A stretch of DNA of 64,000 nt from positions 124,001 to 188,000 of the forward strand of contig BQUP01000007.1 of NCBI GenBank assembly GCA_022835595.1, given 5' to 3'. Position 1 is the stretch's first letter. The number at the start of each line of letters is the position of its first letter. The position numbers and the translations under genes are program-made. Shown here one piece after another: positions 37,456 through 49,975 of this stretch. Source of the DNA: Cystobasidium ongulense. Taxonomy: Eukaryota; Basidiomycota; Cystobasidiomycetes; Cystobasidiales; Cystobasidiaceae. The notes under the pieces are model-generated. The model did not search any database and was not told the DNA's origin. It saw only the letters and a list, made by a program, of their open reading frames with translations.

Positions 37456-39085
37456 ATGGCTCCTTCCACCGCTCGCGCTGAGTCCAAAGCCGAGCCGGTC
37501 ACGTGCACTTCGTCCTCACGGTACTCTCAGCGCATGAGAGCAGAAGCAAGGGAAGACTACAACAGGCCAGCCGCCGTAAAGCGACGCGCAGCGTTGAAGT
37601 CTGTTCGTGAGAAAGCGACTTCAAAGTCGAGTCGTGCGAGCTCTCCTGCCGCTGCTGCCACCGACGACACCACCGACTCTATTGCTTCACGATTGTTGAA
37701 GCGCAAGCGTGGTACCGTAAGTACAGTGGAAGACAAAGAAGAAGTCGTCACGACCAAAAAGCAGAAGCTTGCTACTTGCAAGGAACCAACAAAGAGAAGG
37801 CGTCAGGAAGACCCTTCAACCATCGAAGAGGTGATGATCCCACAAGAGGTCAAAAAGCCTCGCTCATCTGCCTCCCAGGCAAACGTAAAACAGACGGAAG
37901 AAGGAAGGGCAGTTGCAGTGGTGAGCTTTTCCATGCTTTATCATACGTGCCATGATCTGCTACGCAAAACGCTCAGCATCATACTGATTGAGTTTCACGT
38001 CTACTTCAGGCCTCGACGTCGGCTATAGCCACTGGTGTACGTGCTTCTGATAAGGGCGATACCTCGAGTACAGAGGAGGGAAAAGAAGAAGAGGTAGCTA
38101 CTACCCGCAAGCAAACATCAAAGAGAAAGCGGGACGAAGAGGCTTTCACCATCCAAGAGGAGGAGAACTCATGCAGAGTCAAAAGGCTTCGCTCGTCTGC
38201 CTCCGGGGCACAGGTGACAGAGAAAGAGAAACCTTCTGTTAAGGTCAAGAACCTCTTACCAGCTTCTACCGGGACTGCCACGGCTACTAATGCTACTACC
38301 GCTACCATTGGTGCAACGAGAGCTACTGCTACAACTGGCATCGGAAAATCTGCTGTTGTTCTAGACATCCATGAGAAGGAGGAAAGGAAGGGAGAGGAGG
38401 AGGATAGAATGGGAGAGCAGGACAAGAAGGAGGAGACCAAAATGCGGAAAGTGAGGTTTGCCGTCGGAGAGAAGGAGAAGAAGGAGGAGACTAAAAGGCG
38501 AGTGTTCGCCTTGGAGAGAAGAAAAAGATGGAGGAGATTACAGGGCAGTCAGCTATTAGATCTTTTGCTCCCTCCTCAAGCTTACAGCTCATCAAGACCT
38601 CTCAAGCATCAACATCAAGAACGACCCTATCCGACGACAACGACTACAATACCGACGATGAACTCGACAGCCAGGTCTCTGGCGACTTCAACACCGACGA
38701 CGACCTCGACGAGTCTGACATCAACACCGACGACGACCTCGACGAATCTCACATCAACACCGACGACGACCTCGACGAATCTGACATCAACACAGACGGC
38801 GAACTCGACGACTCTGACCCCGACGACGTCACCGACACAAACTCCGACGAGGGCTCGACACCTCCTTCAAGCCCAGGGCCATCTACAGCCTCCAACGAAC
38901 CCAACAGCAATTCGAGATACTGTCTCGCCAAGGTGGTCGATATTACTTCGGATGACGACCCAGATGTTGTGGAAGAAATCCAAAGCGAGGCACTTCAACG
39001 AGAACAAGAAGGGCTACTATCCCTCCACCAAAATCATGCATTCTTCAGCAGATCGGTCATTGGTCATGCAAACTTCTTCAGATGA
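37456..39085 (+). CDS. Highly charged nuclear-type protein with acidic repeats
   Basis: I do not recognise a named family. Three exons: 37456-37920, 38010-38450 and 38498-39085 (497 aa). The first two-thirds are Lys/Arg/Glu-rich with repeated nuclear-signal-like stretches (LLKRKRG, KEPTKRRRQ, SKRKRDEE), and a motif like KKPRSSASQA recurs later as VKRLRSSASGA. The third exon encodes about four copies of an 11-residue acidic unit, NTDDDLDESDI, then KVVDITSDDDPDVVEE, which resembles a SUMO-interaction motif. The 47-nt second intron is the weakest join. Without it the frame continues to 39113 as a Thr-rich tail. I prefer the spliced frame because its codons nearly all end in C, as in neighbouring genes. 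A chromatin or nuclear scaffold role is a guess. Confidence 0.65.
38690..38821 (+). repeat. 33-nt tandem repeat inside coding sequence
   Basis: Four head-to-tail units start at 38690, 38723, 38756 and 38789. The first three are nearly identical and the fourth has diverged. The unit length is a multiple of three, so copy-number change would not break the frame. In the preferred frame each unit reads NTDDDLDESDI or a close variant. Confidence 0.9.
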
Positions 39086-39675
39086 TATGAGAGAACGCAA
39101 AATCTCGGCATAAATAGACCCGCTTTTCTTTAGAATTTAGGTTTTAATTAGTTTGATTTCAAGGGTGCTTGAAGCAGTATTTATAAGGATAATACCAATT
39201 GTACAGTAGTGTTTGTTGAACATATTCGTTCACGATGTATAGTCTTTCAGTTTCGTTGTTCTAGATGTGGAGTACTTCTCTAACTACCCTACAATAGTAA
39301 ACTTGGACAACATCAGCCTGTGATGCTTTCGGTCAAGTGTAATATTTAATCCTAGACTCAAGCATCATTCCAACCTTGCTTCCTATTATATCTCGCTTGC
39401 TTGATTCGTTCTGATTCCTGGCTAATCAAGGCAGTCGGGGGGGCCATCGGTCATCGAGAGAGCGCTAGGAAGCTGAATGCATATGCGTAATTGCGCACCT
39501 TGCGCATCGTACATACAGTTTCGATGCAATATGCGAACCATCACCATCAAACACGCGTGCACTATTCAAATCAATATATACTAATTGACAGCTAACTTCT
39601 ATCTATCTTACAATTGACACCTTTTGCTAAATGCTGCTAACTAGCTCTAATCTAAGTTAATTGCACACATGTCGT
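39086..39675. other. Convergent intergenic region
   Basis: An AT-richer stretch between two converging stop codons. No gene or structure is recognised. Confidence 0.5.
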
Positions 39676-41242
39676 TCATGCCTTTGGTGTCTTGACATCA
39701 GGCTGCTCCAACTTCTTTTGTGCACTATTCATAGGAATCTCCAATACATGGGTAGAGGGGAACCAACCAATTTTTCCATCTCTCAATCTCCCTCTCCACC
39801 AACCTGGTTCTGTTCTTTCCGCTTTCGGCGTCAATACAGCAATGATATCACCTTTATTGAAATTCAATTCGAATTCATCATTTGATTGATGTGGGTATTG
39901 AGCTCTTACGAACGTAAGCGTCGATGGATCGATTGAAGCTTCTTGCTGTATTCGTTGCTGTTCTAACATTTGAGCATTATTTAAGAATGATAAGTCTACT
40001 CCAGGAGGTTGAAGGTGTTGAGGTAACGGTTGACCATTATGATCCATAAGAGGTGGAATTGCTCCTTCAGGTAAACCTAAAGCCCTAGCTGCAGCTTGTT
40101 GTTTTGCAGTTATAAGCTTTACGAGTTTGTTCATTAACCATGGTAGACCAATGACTGTGAGGAAGAATATGACGATTGGTTTCTTGGAGACTTTGGGTTT
40201 GCCTGGTACTCCTCCCTTTGCACCTGATGGTGATGTCTGCCCTAATGGTGTCGTTCGGCCGGTCGCACTGAAGCTGTTGAAGTCGGCAGAAGAGATACCA
40301 GCTGCATTTGAAGCTGGTGTTTCCGTCCCATATCCTAGCATTCGCTTTACAAATCGTAATAGCGTAAAGACCGAAAGTACTTCTCCCAACCAAGTTCTCA
40401 AACTAGCGAATTGTTCAGCTACTCCAATCATAGCAAAGAAGCTAGAATGAGTAGCCATATAAGTACTTTCTAACATTTGAGCAAACCCTCCAAATGCAGA
40501 AACCACACTTTGTAGTAGTTGAAAAGTTGCTTGTGTTCCTGCTTCCATCTGTCTTGTCAACGACATATCCGCTGGTCCTCCAGGAGCTCCACCGAAACCA
40601 CCATAAGGTGAACCATAAGAACCCATTCCACCGAATCCCCCTCCGTACCCTCCCCCAAATCCAGCGCCTCCTCCATACCTGATAATCAAACACAAGATAC
40701 ATGTCAGCTATCTCGGTATCACCCTGGTGAGAGGCACATGCCTCATCGAAATGACTGCCAAAGAGAGGCTACCGGCTATTTCGGCTAGAGGCATGCTTTT
40801 ACACTCACCCTCCGAAGCGAGAATAAGGACTAGCATACGAGCTACCGTATGAACTTCCATACGAGTTACCATATCCACCATACCCAGTCGCGCCATATCC
40901 ACCAGTTGCTCCGTAGCTATTTGCTCCGTACTGTTTTCGCAAAGAGAGTCAGTCCCCAATTCAGAGTCACGCTCATAGTTGAGGGGAAGAGTAGCTTACA
41001 GCTGAAGGTTGCATTGCTGATGTCGTCGTAGGCATGATTGGATTGCTTGTGCTTGCAGTGCTCATGTCCGCAGGCCGAGCTGGGAGAGCTGGAGCAGCGC
41101 CATCGCTGTTGCTGCCTGTTGCTGCTGATGGCGTGGTCGACGACGATGTGCCCGTCAAGGCAGACACACCGCCAGCAGTCGAGGCAGCTGCACCTGCTCT
41201 TTCCCATGGCTTTGGAGGAGCAGCTTTGCTTGTCGTGGCCAT
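39676..41242 (-). CDS. PEX13: Peroxin 13, peroxisomal import docking protein
   Basis: This is the peroxisomal membrane docking protein for PTS receptors, working with Pex14. Three exons: 41242-41000, 40930-40809 and 40678-39676 (455 aa). It starts MATTSKAAPPKPWERAG; the KPWE motif is a typical Pex13 N-terminus. A Tyr/Gly repeat region follows, then the membrane region with LTRQMEAGTQATFQLLQSVV and PIVIFFLTVIGLPWLMNKLV. The C-terminal SH3 domain (about residues 375-440) shows FVRAQYPHQSNDEFELNFNK, GWWRGRLRDGKIGWFPSTHV, with all usual SH3 positions. Domain order and length match the family. Confidence 0.97.
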
Positions 41243-41811
41243 CGTGTGCTGGTGTTGAAGACTGTGTGATACTTGCTGGTGTAAAGCCAAGTTGCAAACG
41301 CCGGCTTCAGTGAAAGTCAAAGGTGCTGTCGAGGCCTGATGTCGGATCCGTCAGACATGTCTCTACAAGCATAGCTAGTGGCATAGAGTGGGATGACAAC
41401 ATCAATCCACCTTTGTCAGAGACTGTATTGCCTCGCTCTTGCGCAACAGACAGCTTCTACTACTACGCAGGCAGTTGCCACCAGAAGCTTCATCATCTAG
41501 CATAAGACTTGCCGCAGCTCAGTAGGTAGGAGCAGCACACATCTGGGACTTGCGAGATTGTGACAATGGCATCCCTTGAAAGCTTGCTACTTTATCGTGA
41601 TTCTCTACTTCCAGCTCACGTGCATCATTTTATCCTGATCGTAGAGGTTGTCGATCTGGAGAGACTCGTTCTCCCAACCATCACTCCAGCTAACTCCACT
41701 GCATTGAGAACCGCTGCCATCATTCTCTCCAACCCAGCAAAGTCATTCAAGGCTCGAGCGAACTCTCTCACAAGCCTGCACACGCACGTTACAACACGGA
41801 GCAACGCCACG
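41243..41811. promoter_or_regulatory. Divergent region, PEX13 / FMN-binding protein
   Basis: About 570 bases lie between the two outward-facing starts. An in-frame ATG at 41566 could lengthen the FMN-protein by 82 residues; I regard that stretch as leader because it shows no family motif. Confidence 0.5.
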
Positions 41812-42938
41812 ATGTCGACGAATGCTGCTGTTCCGGAATGGAAGAGCAAGCTGCAGACTGCCATTACTGAGAACATGAAGAAGGATAAGGATAGTATATC
41901 TGTACGCTTTACATCAATATCGATAACTAAGCACGCGGTTGCTGAATCTGTGATTCGATTTCCCTGAATCGACAGTATCCCATCTCTACTATTGGACCCG
42001 ATGGAAACCCAAAGACTCGTTTCGTCCTCCATAGAGGATTTGTAAGCTAATTTGAACAAGGTGTAGAGTTGACATCATCTGATGCCGGGACTGCGTCGGA
42101 ATGTTTAGGTGAACGAACGAAGAAAGGAGGATGACCCTTCTCACAACCCTATCGGTGAAGAGGACTCTGGCCGTGTTGGAGAGGTACTCCTCAGTACTAC
42201 TGATGTTCGGTGAGGCAAACTCTTCAAAAAAGCTGCAACAATGGTGCTAGCATTCGTTGCTCATTCGTCCATGTCTCCACAAATAGTGCACCCAAATCGC
42301 AACAACTATCCAAAAATCCCCATTTCGAACTAGCATGGTGGTTCGCACCCTCAGGAGATCAATTCCGTATCACTGGACGAGCATACGTACTAGGTGGTCC
42401 AGACCACCCAACCTCTAAAGCATTCCTATCTGAAAATGGCAAACGTCTCGCACCACCATCATTACAGAATGATGGTGACTTCGACTGGGAAGGTGAAAGG
42501 AGAAGAATATTTGAAAAGATAAGTCCTCCTATTAGAGCTAGTTTTGTTAGACCTATTCCTGGTACTCCACTCAAGAAGTCAGAGAGGGGAAATGATAATG
42601 GTGATGGTGATTATGATCCATCTACTTGGCCAGAAGAGTTGAAGATGGATGGGGATGAGAAGACTATCAAGGAGAGTTATGCTAATTTTGCTTTGACGTG
42701 AGTAGCCCTCCTTTGCTTTTACCACCTCTCACTAATGTCCTATCTCTGTAATAGCATACTTGAGCCATTGGAAGTGGATTGGTGCCAGCTTAACACTCAG
42801 CCAAACCAGGTGTGTGGATGCAACCTTCTTTACTGAGTTAGCGCGCAACTACTGATGCAGCCATGGCTTACTTAGCGAGTTCTATACAAGAAGGACACTT
42901 CATCTGGAGGATGGAAATCCACAGCCGTTTGCCCGTAG
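41812..42938 (+). CDS. Pyridoxamine-phosphate-oxidase-like FMN-binding protein
   Basis: This is a small split-barrel flavoprotein of the Alr4036-type pyridoxamine 5'-phosphate oxidase family; its physiological reaction is not established. Six exons: 41812-41901, 41976-42041, 42109-42209, 42287-42697, 42755-42809 and 42876-42938 (261 aa). The start MSTNAAVPEWKSKLQTAI suits the family N-terminus. YPISTIGPDGNPKTRFVLHR is the first FMN-binding strand pair, and SQQLSKNPHFELAWWFAPSG followed by QFRITGRAYVLGG is the central barrel. The C-terminus has EVDWCQLNTQPNQRVLYKKD, the usual final strand. A longer N-terminus from 41566 is possible but lacks a good targeting pattern. Confidence 0.88.
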
Positions 42939-43636
42939 ATTAGCCTAAGACCTAGAAGGCCTTTAAATCATAACATTCACATCATCTTGTATACTAGAAA
43001 GCCATCAGATAGCAATTAGTAACTGCTCATTCCATGCTTCAATTGTGTGGCATGACGTCCGCCCATGGTTGCCCAAGCGCCTTGATATTATTGCGATCGA
43101 TCAATCCCCCATCATCGCGTGAAAAGCATGGACTGCCAGTGCTGCAACAATGACAGGACTGCTTGACTCTTGACCGAACAGACAGCCTTCGTCCTCTCGG
43201 CTTGTACCACATCTTCCATCCCTTCGAACTGCCCTGCTTGAGCCGTCTCGCTCGACGTCAGCTTCAAGTATCGCGCGTGATCGTTGACAAATTGCCTTCT
43301 TGGGACGAGGCAATCATTCCGGGAAACTGCAAAGTGCAGGCGAGCACATAGCAAGAGCGTGTTCTTCTCTGATCCACAACCATAGCTATTACACCCAGCT
43401 TGGATCGTCGACCACAGCAAAGCTTCTTCAAATACTGTTGCCGCTGCTTCTCTATCTTCACTCTATCCGCAACTCTCCAGCCGCGTGGAGACACGAGACC
43501 GACCGATTGGGAAGGAAAGCAAGACGGCAAGCGACGAGCTTTGATTGTTCACAAAGCAACTCATAGCAGCGTATAGGACAGACTCGACAGACCGTTTCAC
43601 ACCACACTCGAGTGGAGCCTGACCGCCCGCGACACG
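42939..43636. other. Intergenic between two plus-strand genes
   Basis: About 700 bases without a supported gene. The minus-strand open frames here have no motif or splice support. It should contain the promoter of the large low-complexity protein. Confidence 0.5.
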
Positions 43637-46600
43637 ATGACGAGCGTCCTGCAGGCGATTGCCTCTGCCGTGACCGGGAAAGAGACCGTTAGCAACGATT
43701 CGACTGAAGAAGACAAGGTATGTGGCTTGCATGCAGCGTGCCAGCCTTGTAGCCCCACTTCAATCATGCTGACCGACACTACTATTCTTCGCCCTACAGA
43801 CACCTGCCGAGAAGATCAAAGAGAAGGCTCTAGAGGAAGAACGGAAAGAGGTGGCTGACGGGAGCAACGGCCCAACTTCTACAACGACCAACGGCATCAG
43901 TACCAATCCAGAAGAAGCTCACGCTTCAGATATCAAGGATAAGATGTCTTCCGAGGCAGACTCTACCAAGAACACCGTCAATGGTGCCGACGATAACGCT
44001 TCCATGCTGCCGCTCGGCAAGGGTGCTTACACTGAACCTGCCATGGGAGGCCAGAATAGCAATACAACCAACACAGACGGTGCTACTTCTGTAACAACCG
44101 AAACTCACGCTTCGAATCAACTATCCGCTGCTGAATTACAAACCGCCGGCCAGACGTCTGTGACCAGAGCCGAGGTCGATTCAGCTAAACAAGCCATAAT
44201 TCAAGCTGTAGCGAATTGCAAGATTACAAGAGAAGTAGTTTTCTCAGAGACAGATACAGGCACAGCAGAAGGTTCAGAAGAAATTAAACGTGTTCTTTCT
44301 GGTTATAAAGGAATTGATCAAGCACTTGCCGAAATGAACAGATATATACCTACTCATGTTAGAAAATCATCTGATTTAGGTGTTAAAGAAGGTGATAGAA
44401 TTAGAAGGGAACAAGATGCTGCTGCTAAAGCTCTTGATCCTACTGGATTCAATACCTCAAACTCAACCTCACAGAATATCGCTAATCCAGATGAAAAGAT
44501 TACCGAAGAGCAAGCTTTGTCTGAGGCACCTGCTGTAAATGCTGGAGAAGACAACTCTAACTCGGCCGGAGGCCTTACCGATGTTCAGAAAGAAGAGCTC
44601 AATCGCGTCCCAGATGCCAATGCCAACGCTACGACTGCTACTGCCAATGATGACAGTAAGAATGATGCTCTCGAAGGCGTTTCTCTACAAGATATGCAAC
44701 CTGAAGCTGAACATGGCATGACTCTAGGTGCTGGTATTATCCCTGGCCTCCCTGCTTCTACTTCACACTCCGCTACAGCTTCCAACGCTGGCGCCAATGT
44801 CACTCCGGCGCCTGTCGCACTTTCTAGCAGGGATGACGAGAGTGTCAAGCATACCTCGACAAGGGATAAAGCACTCTCAGATACCGACAGCAAGTCTTTC
44901 GCTGGCCCAGCTTCCGGCACTTTGAGCTCTGGCCATGGCGAATCTTACACCCCTACTGAAGAGGTCCCTGCCGGCACAAACAGCAAAGATGAAGCAGCTA
45001 TACTAGCCTCCACTGGTCTTGCCCCCATTGGTAAAAGCGAAGGTCCAGACGATACAGCTATACCAGCTTCCACAAGCGAAGGCGCAGTTCTCGACAAGGG
45101 CAAAGGACGAGCCGAAGAAGGCAACAACACTGCAGAATCGACCCTAACCTCCCCTCCCAAATCACCTGTTCAAGGCGAAAGGCTCGCTGACAGACTCAAG
45201 CGTGAAGTCGAAGAACGAGCTCGAAAAGGTCAACTTGGTGCTTTCAATAAGCCTTTGAACAGCAATGCTTCTCAAGCTAACCTGGCCTCTTCTGCTGCTG
45301 CTAAAGACCCAGCAGCTACTGCCAGCAAGGATGGACCAGCTTCGAGTGCATTCACTGAAGAATTTGGCGCAGGAGAGACGGGTCTCACTCCCTCCTCACC
45401 TACTACTGCTGGTGCCGGCGCTTCGTCCACCAAGCCCCCTAGCACTCGCGCACGAGCTGGGAGCGTATCAAGTCAAACATCTACAGGCGAGAAGAAAGGT
45501 CTTTTAGGCTTATTCAGAAGACGTTCCAAGCGACAGAGTATTAGCGATGGCTCCGCTGGTGGTAGAAGAGCAAGTAACGATCTATCGCGTACAGTCAGCA
45601 AGGATACTGTTTCTTCACCTACTACTGCCACTTCTAGTGCCATTCCGCCTGCACCTGAGAAGCCACTCGAGACTATCGACACTACCACACCTGCTGTCAA
45701 GGACGATAGTGAGACTGGTAGCAAGACTGCAGGTATCGCTGCTTTGGGTGTCGGAGCTGGAGCTGCTACCGCTACAACCCCCGAGCCTGAAGTTGCAAAG
45801 GATGAACCTGAAGTTAACGACAAGTCAACTACCACCGCCGAGCCTTCTACTAGCGAGCACAAGGTCGAAGATGTCGCTCCTGTAAATGCGACTGATCAGT
45901 CTACCCAAACCACGCACGAGCCTGCTTCTGCCCTCGGCACTGCAGCTGAACCTGTCGTTTACGTCGAAGAGACCGCCCCTCTTACTAGCACAGATAGGGC
46001 AAACACTACCGCAGATGAAGGTACTGCTGGAGGCATCGCCGTGACTATAGCTCTATCCCACCACAAGGAGGGGTCTGGCGATATGCTGGGACCAGATGCC
46101 GTTGCAGCCACTACTCCACACGAAGAAAAGGAAGAACCTGAACATATTGAAAAGCATGATTCGGAAGATTTAGCGGGACCTGCTGCTCTTGCAATCGCTT
46201 CTGGCGAGAAAGCTACAGCCGATGCTGGGGAGACTCATGAAAGCCCTCCATTCAAGAGTGAAGGCGCCCCAACGACTACTACAAATGTGGCAATTCCAAA
46301 GTCACCTACTACTGCTGACAAGAGCACCTCAACTACCGCTGAAAAGAGCACTTCCACAGAAGAAGCATCCGCCCTCGTTCCTGCTGCTGTTTCTGCTTCC
46401 CCAGTTACTGTTGTCCATACCACCAATGACGATATTCCTCTTTATTCCAAGGATAAGACTACCTCACCTGGTCTCGAGCGCAAATCCAGCAAGTCGGGCG
46501 GTTTCTTTGGACTCTTCAGAAGACGATCCTCGAGAAGATCCAGCTCTGGTCCACCTCAACGTTCAGCTTCTTCTGACGTCGGGAAGTCGGCTCCCGTTGT

Positions 46601-48157
46601 GACTGCCGCAACTTTACCCACAGAGAACCACGTTACTCCTGAAATAGAAGCGGAAAAGCTAGCTGCGAAGGAAGAAACAGCAAATAACAGCGCTGTTGCA
46701 GATGAACCGCTAGAAGAAGCGGAGACACCTTTCGTCGATACTGTTAATGCAGAGGACGCCGACGCTACAGAGGCTGGATTGGCTAGAACCGACACAGACA
46801 AGGTCATCGCAGCTGAGGCTGAGGCGTATTCCGAAGCTACTATCCATTCATATGGCGCTCTCAACGTCGATGAACTCGAGACTGTCGAAGAGGAAATGGA
46901 GAGAGGACCTGAAGAGACGATTGCTGAACCCGGTTCATTCATCGATCATGACGAAGACCATGAAGAGGATGAAGAGCGAGAGACTATTCGATCCGATGGT
47001 GAACATGATGCAGTCGTCGCTGACACTGGCCGTTCAACCCATCACGGCGAGGAAACCCATGCGGTTCACACCACGGAAGAAACTGTACCTACAAGCCCAG
47101 TCGAGCATGAAGCCACTGGTGAAAAGCGACTTTCATCACCTGTTGTAGCCGCCACACCTGCTGAGCGACTCCTACAAGGTAAATCAGAAAGGCGTCAATC
47201 TCGAGGAAGTGGATTCTTTAGCTTGTTCCGCTCCAAGTCGCGCAAGGATAAGGAACAGCCACCTCAGTACAATGAATATTCTACTATCGTACAGAATATG
47301 GGTGTAGTTCCCAAACCTAAAGTGGAGACGAAGCATAATGCTGTTGCTGTTGGTACTGGTGGTTTGGAACGGTCAAAGAGCCGCACAACAACTGCTGGTC
47401 ATTCTACTGTGAATGACGACAGTGTACATCACCACGAAGATGGACATGTAGTAGAGGAGGAGGAGGAATATGTAGAGGCTGAAGAAGAGATCCCTGATAA
47501 CAGGAGTATAAGTGAGATCGCAGCTTCTATCCCTCTACCCGCACCTGTATATACGGACAAGACACGCGCTAAACACGAGCGACTCAGAAAGAAGCGTGAA
47601 CATGAGGAAGCTATTGAGAGGGAGCGTATTCGCAAGGAGAATGAAATCTTAAACAAGAGAGAGAGGATCATGAATGCTTATACCGGCAAACAAGGTACGT
47701 CATAAGTCCGAAAATGGAAGTATTTGAACCGAGCTTTAGACTAAACTTTAAACTCATTCTCGTTACAGACTTTACCAAAGTACCCAAGCCAGCTCGCACG
47801 AAGGCATTCGGCCGCGCACACGAGCGAAAGGATTTGGATGGAGTCCAATTTGTCAAGAAGTCGGACAAGAAAGCAGCCAAGAAGGACGATGTGCTCACCA
47901 AGACAACCTCTCGGGGATCAAGCATTGACGAACCAAGTAGTCCATCTCACCCTGCATCCGGTGGATTTGCCGGATCTTTCCCCGTCGACAAGAGTACCTC
48001 AAGAGTATCCCAACGTACCTACGGCACTTCTGGACCTGATACGGAACCGGGCTCTCCTTCATCCCCTGTCATGGTCAGCCCTATCGTCAAGCTTACTAGA
48101 CGAGTTAGCGCGATTGCAAACAAGCGCGAAAGATCTGTCGAACCAGTACCAGCTTAA
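43637..48157 (+). CDS. 1454-residue low-complexity protein with repeated LFRRRS motif
   Basis: I do not recognise a named family. Three exons: 43637-43717, 43800-47694 and 47769-48157 (1454 aa). Residues about 105-200 look folded and include AKQAIIQAVANCKITREVVF and GIDQALAEMNRYIPTHVRK. The rest is rich in Ala, Thr, Ser, Glu and Pro and is probably disordered. Three copies of a short basic-hydrophobic motif are spread along it: GLLGLFRRRSKRQ, GFFGLFRRRSSRR and GFFSLFRSKSRKD. The third is followed by a PPQY site of the PPxY type. A charged helix (KTRAKHERLRKKREHEEA) and the segment KPARTKAFGRAHERKDLDG lie near the C-terminus. There is no signal peptide or membrane helix. A peripheral membrane or cortex role is a guess from the repeated motif. 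Confidence 0.8.
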
Positions 48158-48515
48158 TCCAGTAATTCCCCTGCACCTTTTCTACCCTGATGCCTACATT
48201 GTGGATCAACGCATTCCGACCAATCCTTCATGTAACTACAATAGATATACGGACATCCTTCCTTCCTCTCGCTCTTGACATGTCAAAATCCTTTCATATC
48301 GCCAATGTTTCTATTTCCCCAAGTGTAAAATTGAAGTTACAACCGCCTTGAACCTCACCAGCCCTGAAAACCTTGTAAATAGCATATATCCCAATCTTAC
48401 CCGTTGTGTGATAATTGTAAGTATGCACAATCTCAGTACTTCGATCGGCCACTAGATGGTCACGCTTTCGTGTTGCGTTTGAACTGCTTTCCAACTCTGC
48501 ACAACTGGAAGCAAC
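48158..48515. other. Intergenic, upstream of ribokinase
   Basis: No gene is seen in these 358 bases. They hold the 3' end of the upstream transcript and the ribokinase promoter. Confidence 0.5.
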
Positions 48516-49838
48516 ATGGCTCGGCGAGTTTGCGTACGCAGCTCAATCAATATCGATGGTGAGGGAATCATTCTGGATTCGTACAGCTGCAGAAAAGATC
48601 TGGTGCAAAGGCTGACAGCCCTGCTCTTGCCTTGCCTTGCCGCCTGCTCCCCGCTCTCTTCGGGCAGAGTTCTTCGAAGTCGAGCATATTGTCAAGACTG
48701 GCGAGACTATATCCTCAACATCCTACAGCCGACGACCTGGAGGTAAAGGTGCCAACTGCGCAACTGCGATAGCAAAGGTGAAGCAGGGCATGCATCATAC
48801 CTTGCATTTATCCCAAGATAAGGCTGACTTCTTCGCTGTGAATAGGCCTCCGGAACTGAAGGCACAGTCGACTTCTGCGGAACGATCAACCAGCAGGATC
48901 AATGGCTCAGAAACACTTTGCGCTCGTATGGCGTCAACCCTGACAGTCTTGCCGATACTGTCGAGGTACGACGGCTTTTGAGAGCTTCGCACGTGACCGC
49001 CGGTAGCTCAAGCTAATCTTATTGCACTTCCTGTCTATACAGGCCCCTTCAGGACGTGCTATTATACAATTATCTACTTCAACTGCCGATAACTCAATCA
49101 TTCTTCTCCCCGGTAGCAACTTCTCCGATTATTCACTACCTCCTGATTTGGGATCCACCTATTCTCATATGCTAGTACAAAACGAAATACCTCTCATTCA
49201 AACATGCGAAGCTTTGATACAAGCGAAACAAGCCAAATTGATAACGATATTCAATCCATCTCCTATTCCATCGAAGGAGCAGGTTGATACTTTGATCCCG
49301 TGGGAATCTATCGATTGGCTTCTTGTAAACGAAGATGAAACTGTTGAATTGGCAAAAGCGTTTGGGCATCCCGCTGGTAGTGATGCGTTGGAGCAGCTCG
49401 GGAACAGCTTGCCTCGTGCCACAGGAATAGTCATGACCAAAGGATCAGCTGGGGTGGAGATGCTGCTTGCTACGTCAGAGGGCGGCTTTATTAGACTGGA
49501 ATCGCCGTGCGGGCGGGCATTACAGCCTATCATCAACACTACCGGAGCAGGAGATACTTTTGCAGTACGTTGCGATTCACTGCGGATATGACCTTTAGAC
49601 CCTGACGCTGTTTCCCCATCGGCACTGCGTGATACTATAGGGATACCTGACGGCCCTCTTGCTGAAGCTTGACAAGAAAGTGCCCGGAGAAGAAGACATG
49701 CGCTCCATACTGCTCATAGCTTCAGAAGCGGCTACCGCATGTTGTGAGAAAAATGGTGCGATGGAAGCGATGCCAACAATATTAGAAGTGAAAGCTCGCT
49801 TCAATCAAAGAGGGGAAACGATGCCGATGCCACGATAG
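48516..49838 (+). CDS. RBK1: Ribokinase
   Basis: This enzyme phosphorylates ribose at O5 with ATP, feeding the pentose phosphate pathway. Five exons: 48516-48558, 48668-48777, 48846-48965, 49043-49564 and 49641-49838 (330 aa, the family length). SRRPGGKGANCATAIAK is the N-terminal PfkB sugar-binding box. GTINQQDQWLRNTLRSYGVN follows. NEDETVELAKAF lies in the mid fold, and NTTGAGDTFAGYLTALLL holds the catalytic Asp and anion hole of the C-terminal PfkB signature, rebuilt by the last splice. The N-terminus MARRVCVRSSINIDEFFEV begins slightly unlike the usual GSxNxD box, reading SSINID. The gene is convergent with BolA, 137 bp apart. Confidence 0.93.
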
Positions 49839-49975
49839 ATTGCTTGAAAGATAATGTTGGGCAAGTCGAAATGTAAATAGAAGTATTAGTAATACTGACA
49901 ACAGGTATATACTACCAGAGCGAGAACGTAATGTTGAGAAGAGAGGGAAGGATGCTAGAACCGAACCATCTAGGC

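Noticed and set aside
38498-39113. Thr-rich frame as the main tail of the charged protein
   Set aside because: Its codons are poorer than those of the acidic frame, and the acidic frame gives a protein-like end with a SUMO-type motif. Kept as a possible alternative product.
41513-41570. tRNA-like 5' half (GCAGCTCAGTAGGTAGGAGCAGC)
   Set aside because: It resembles an acceptor and D-arm, but no anticodon stem or GTTCGA-type T-arm follows in the next 60 bases.
41566-41811. 82-residue N-terminal extension of the FMN-binding protein
   Set aside because: The stretch lacks a family motif or clear targeting pattern; the ATG at 41812 starts directly before the conserved domain.
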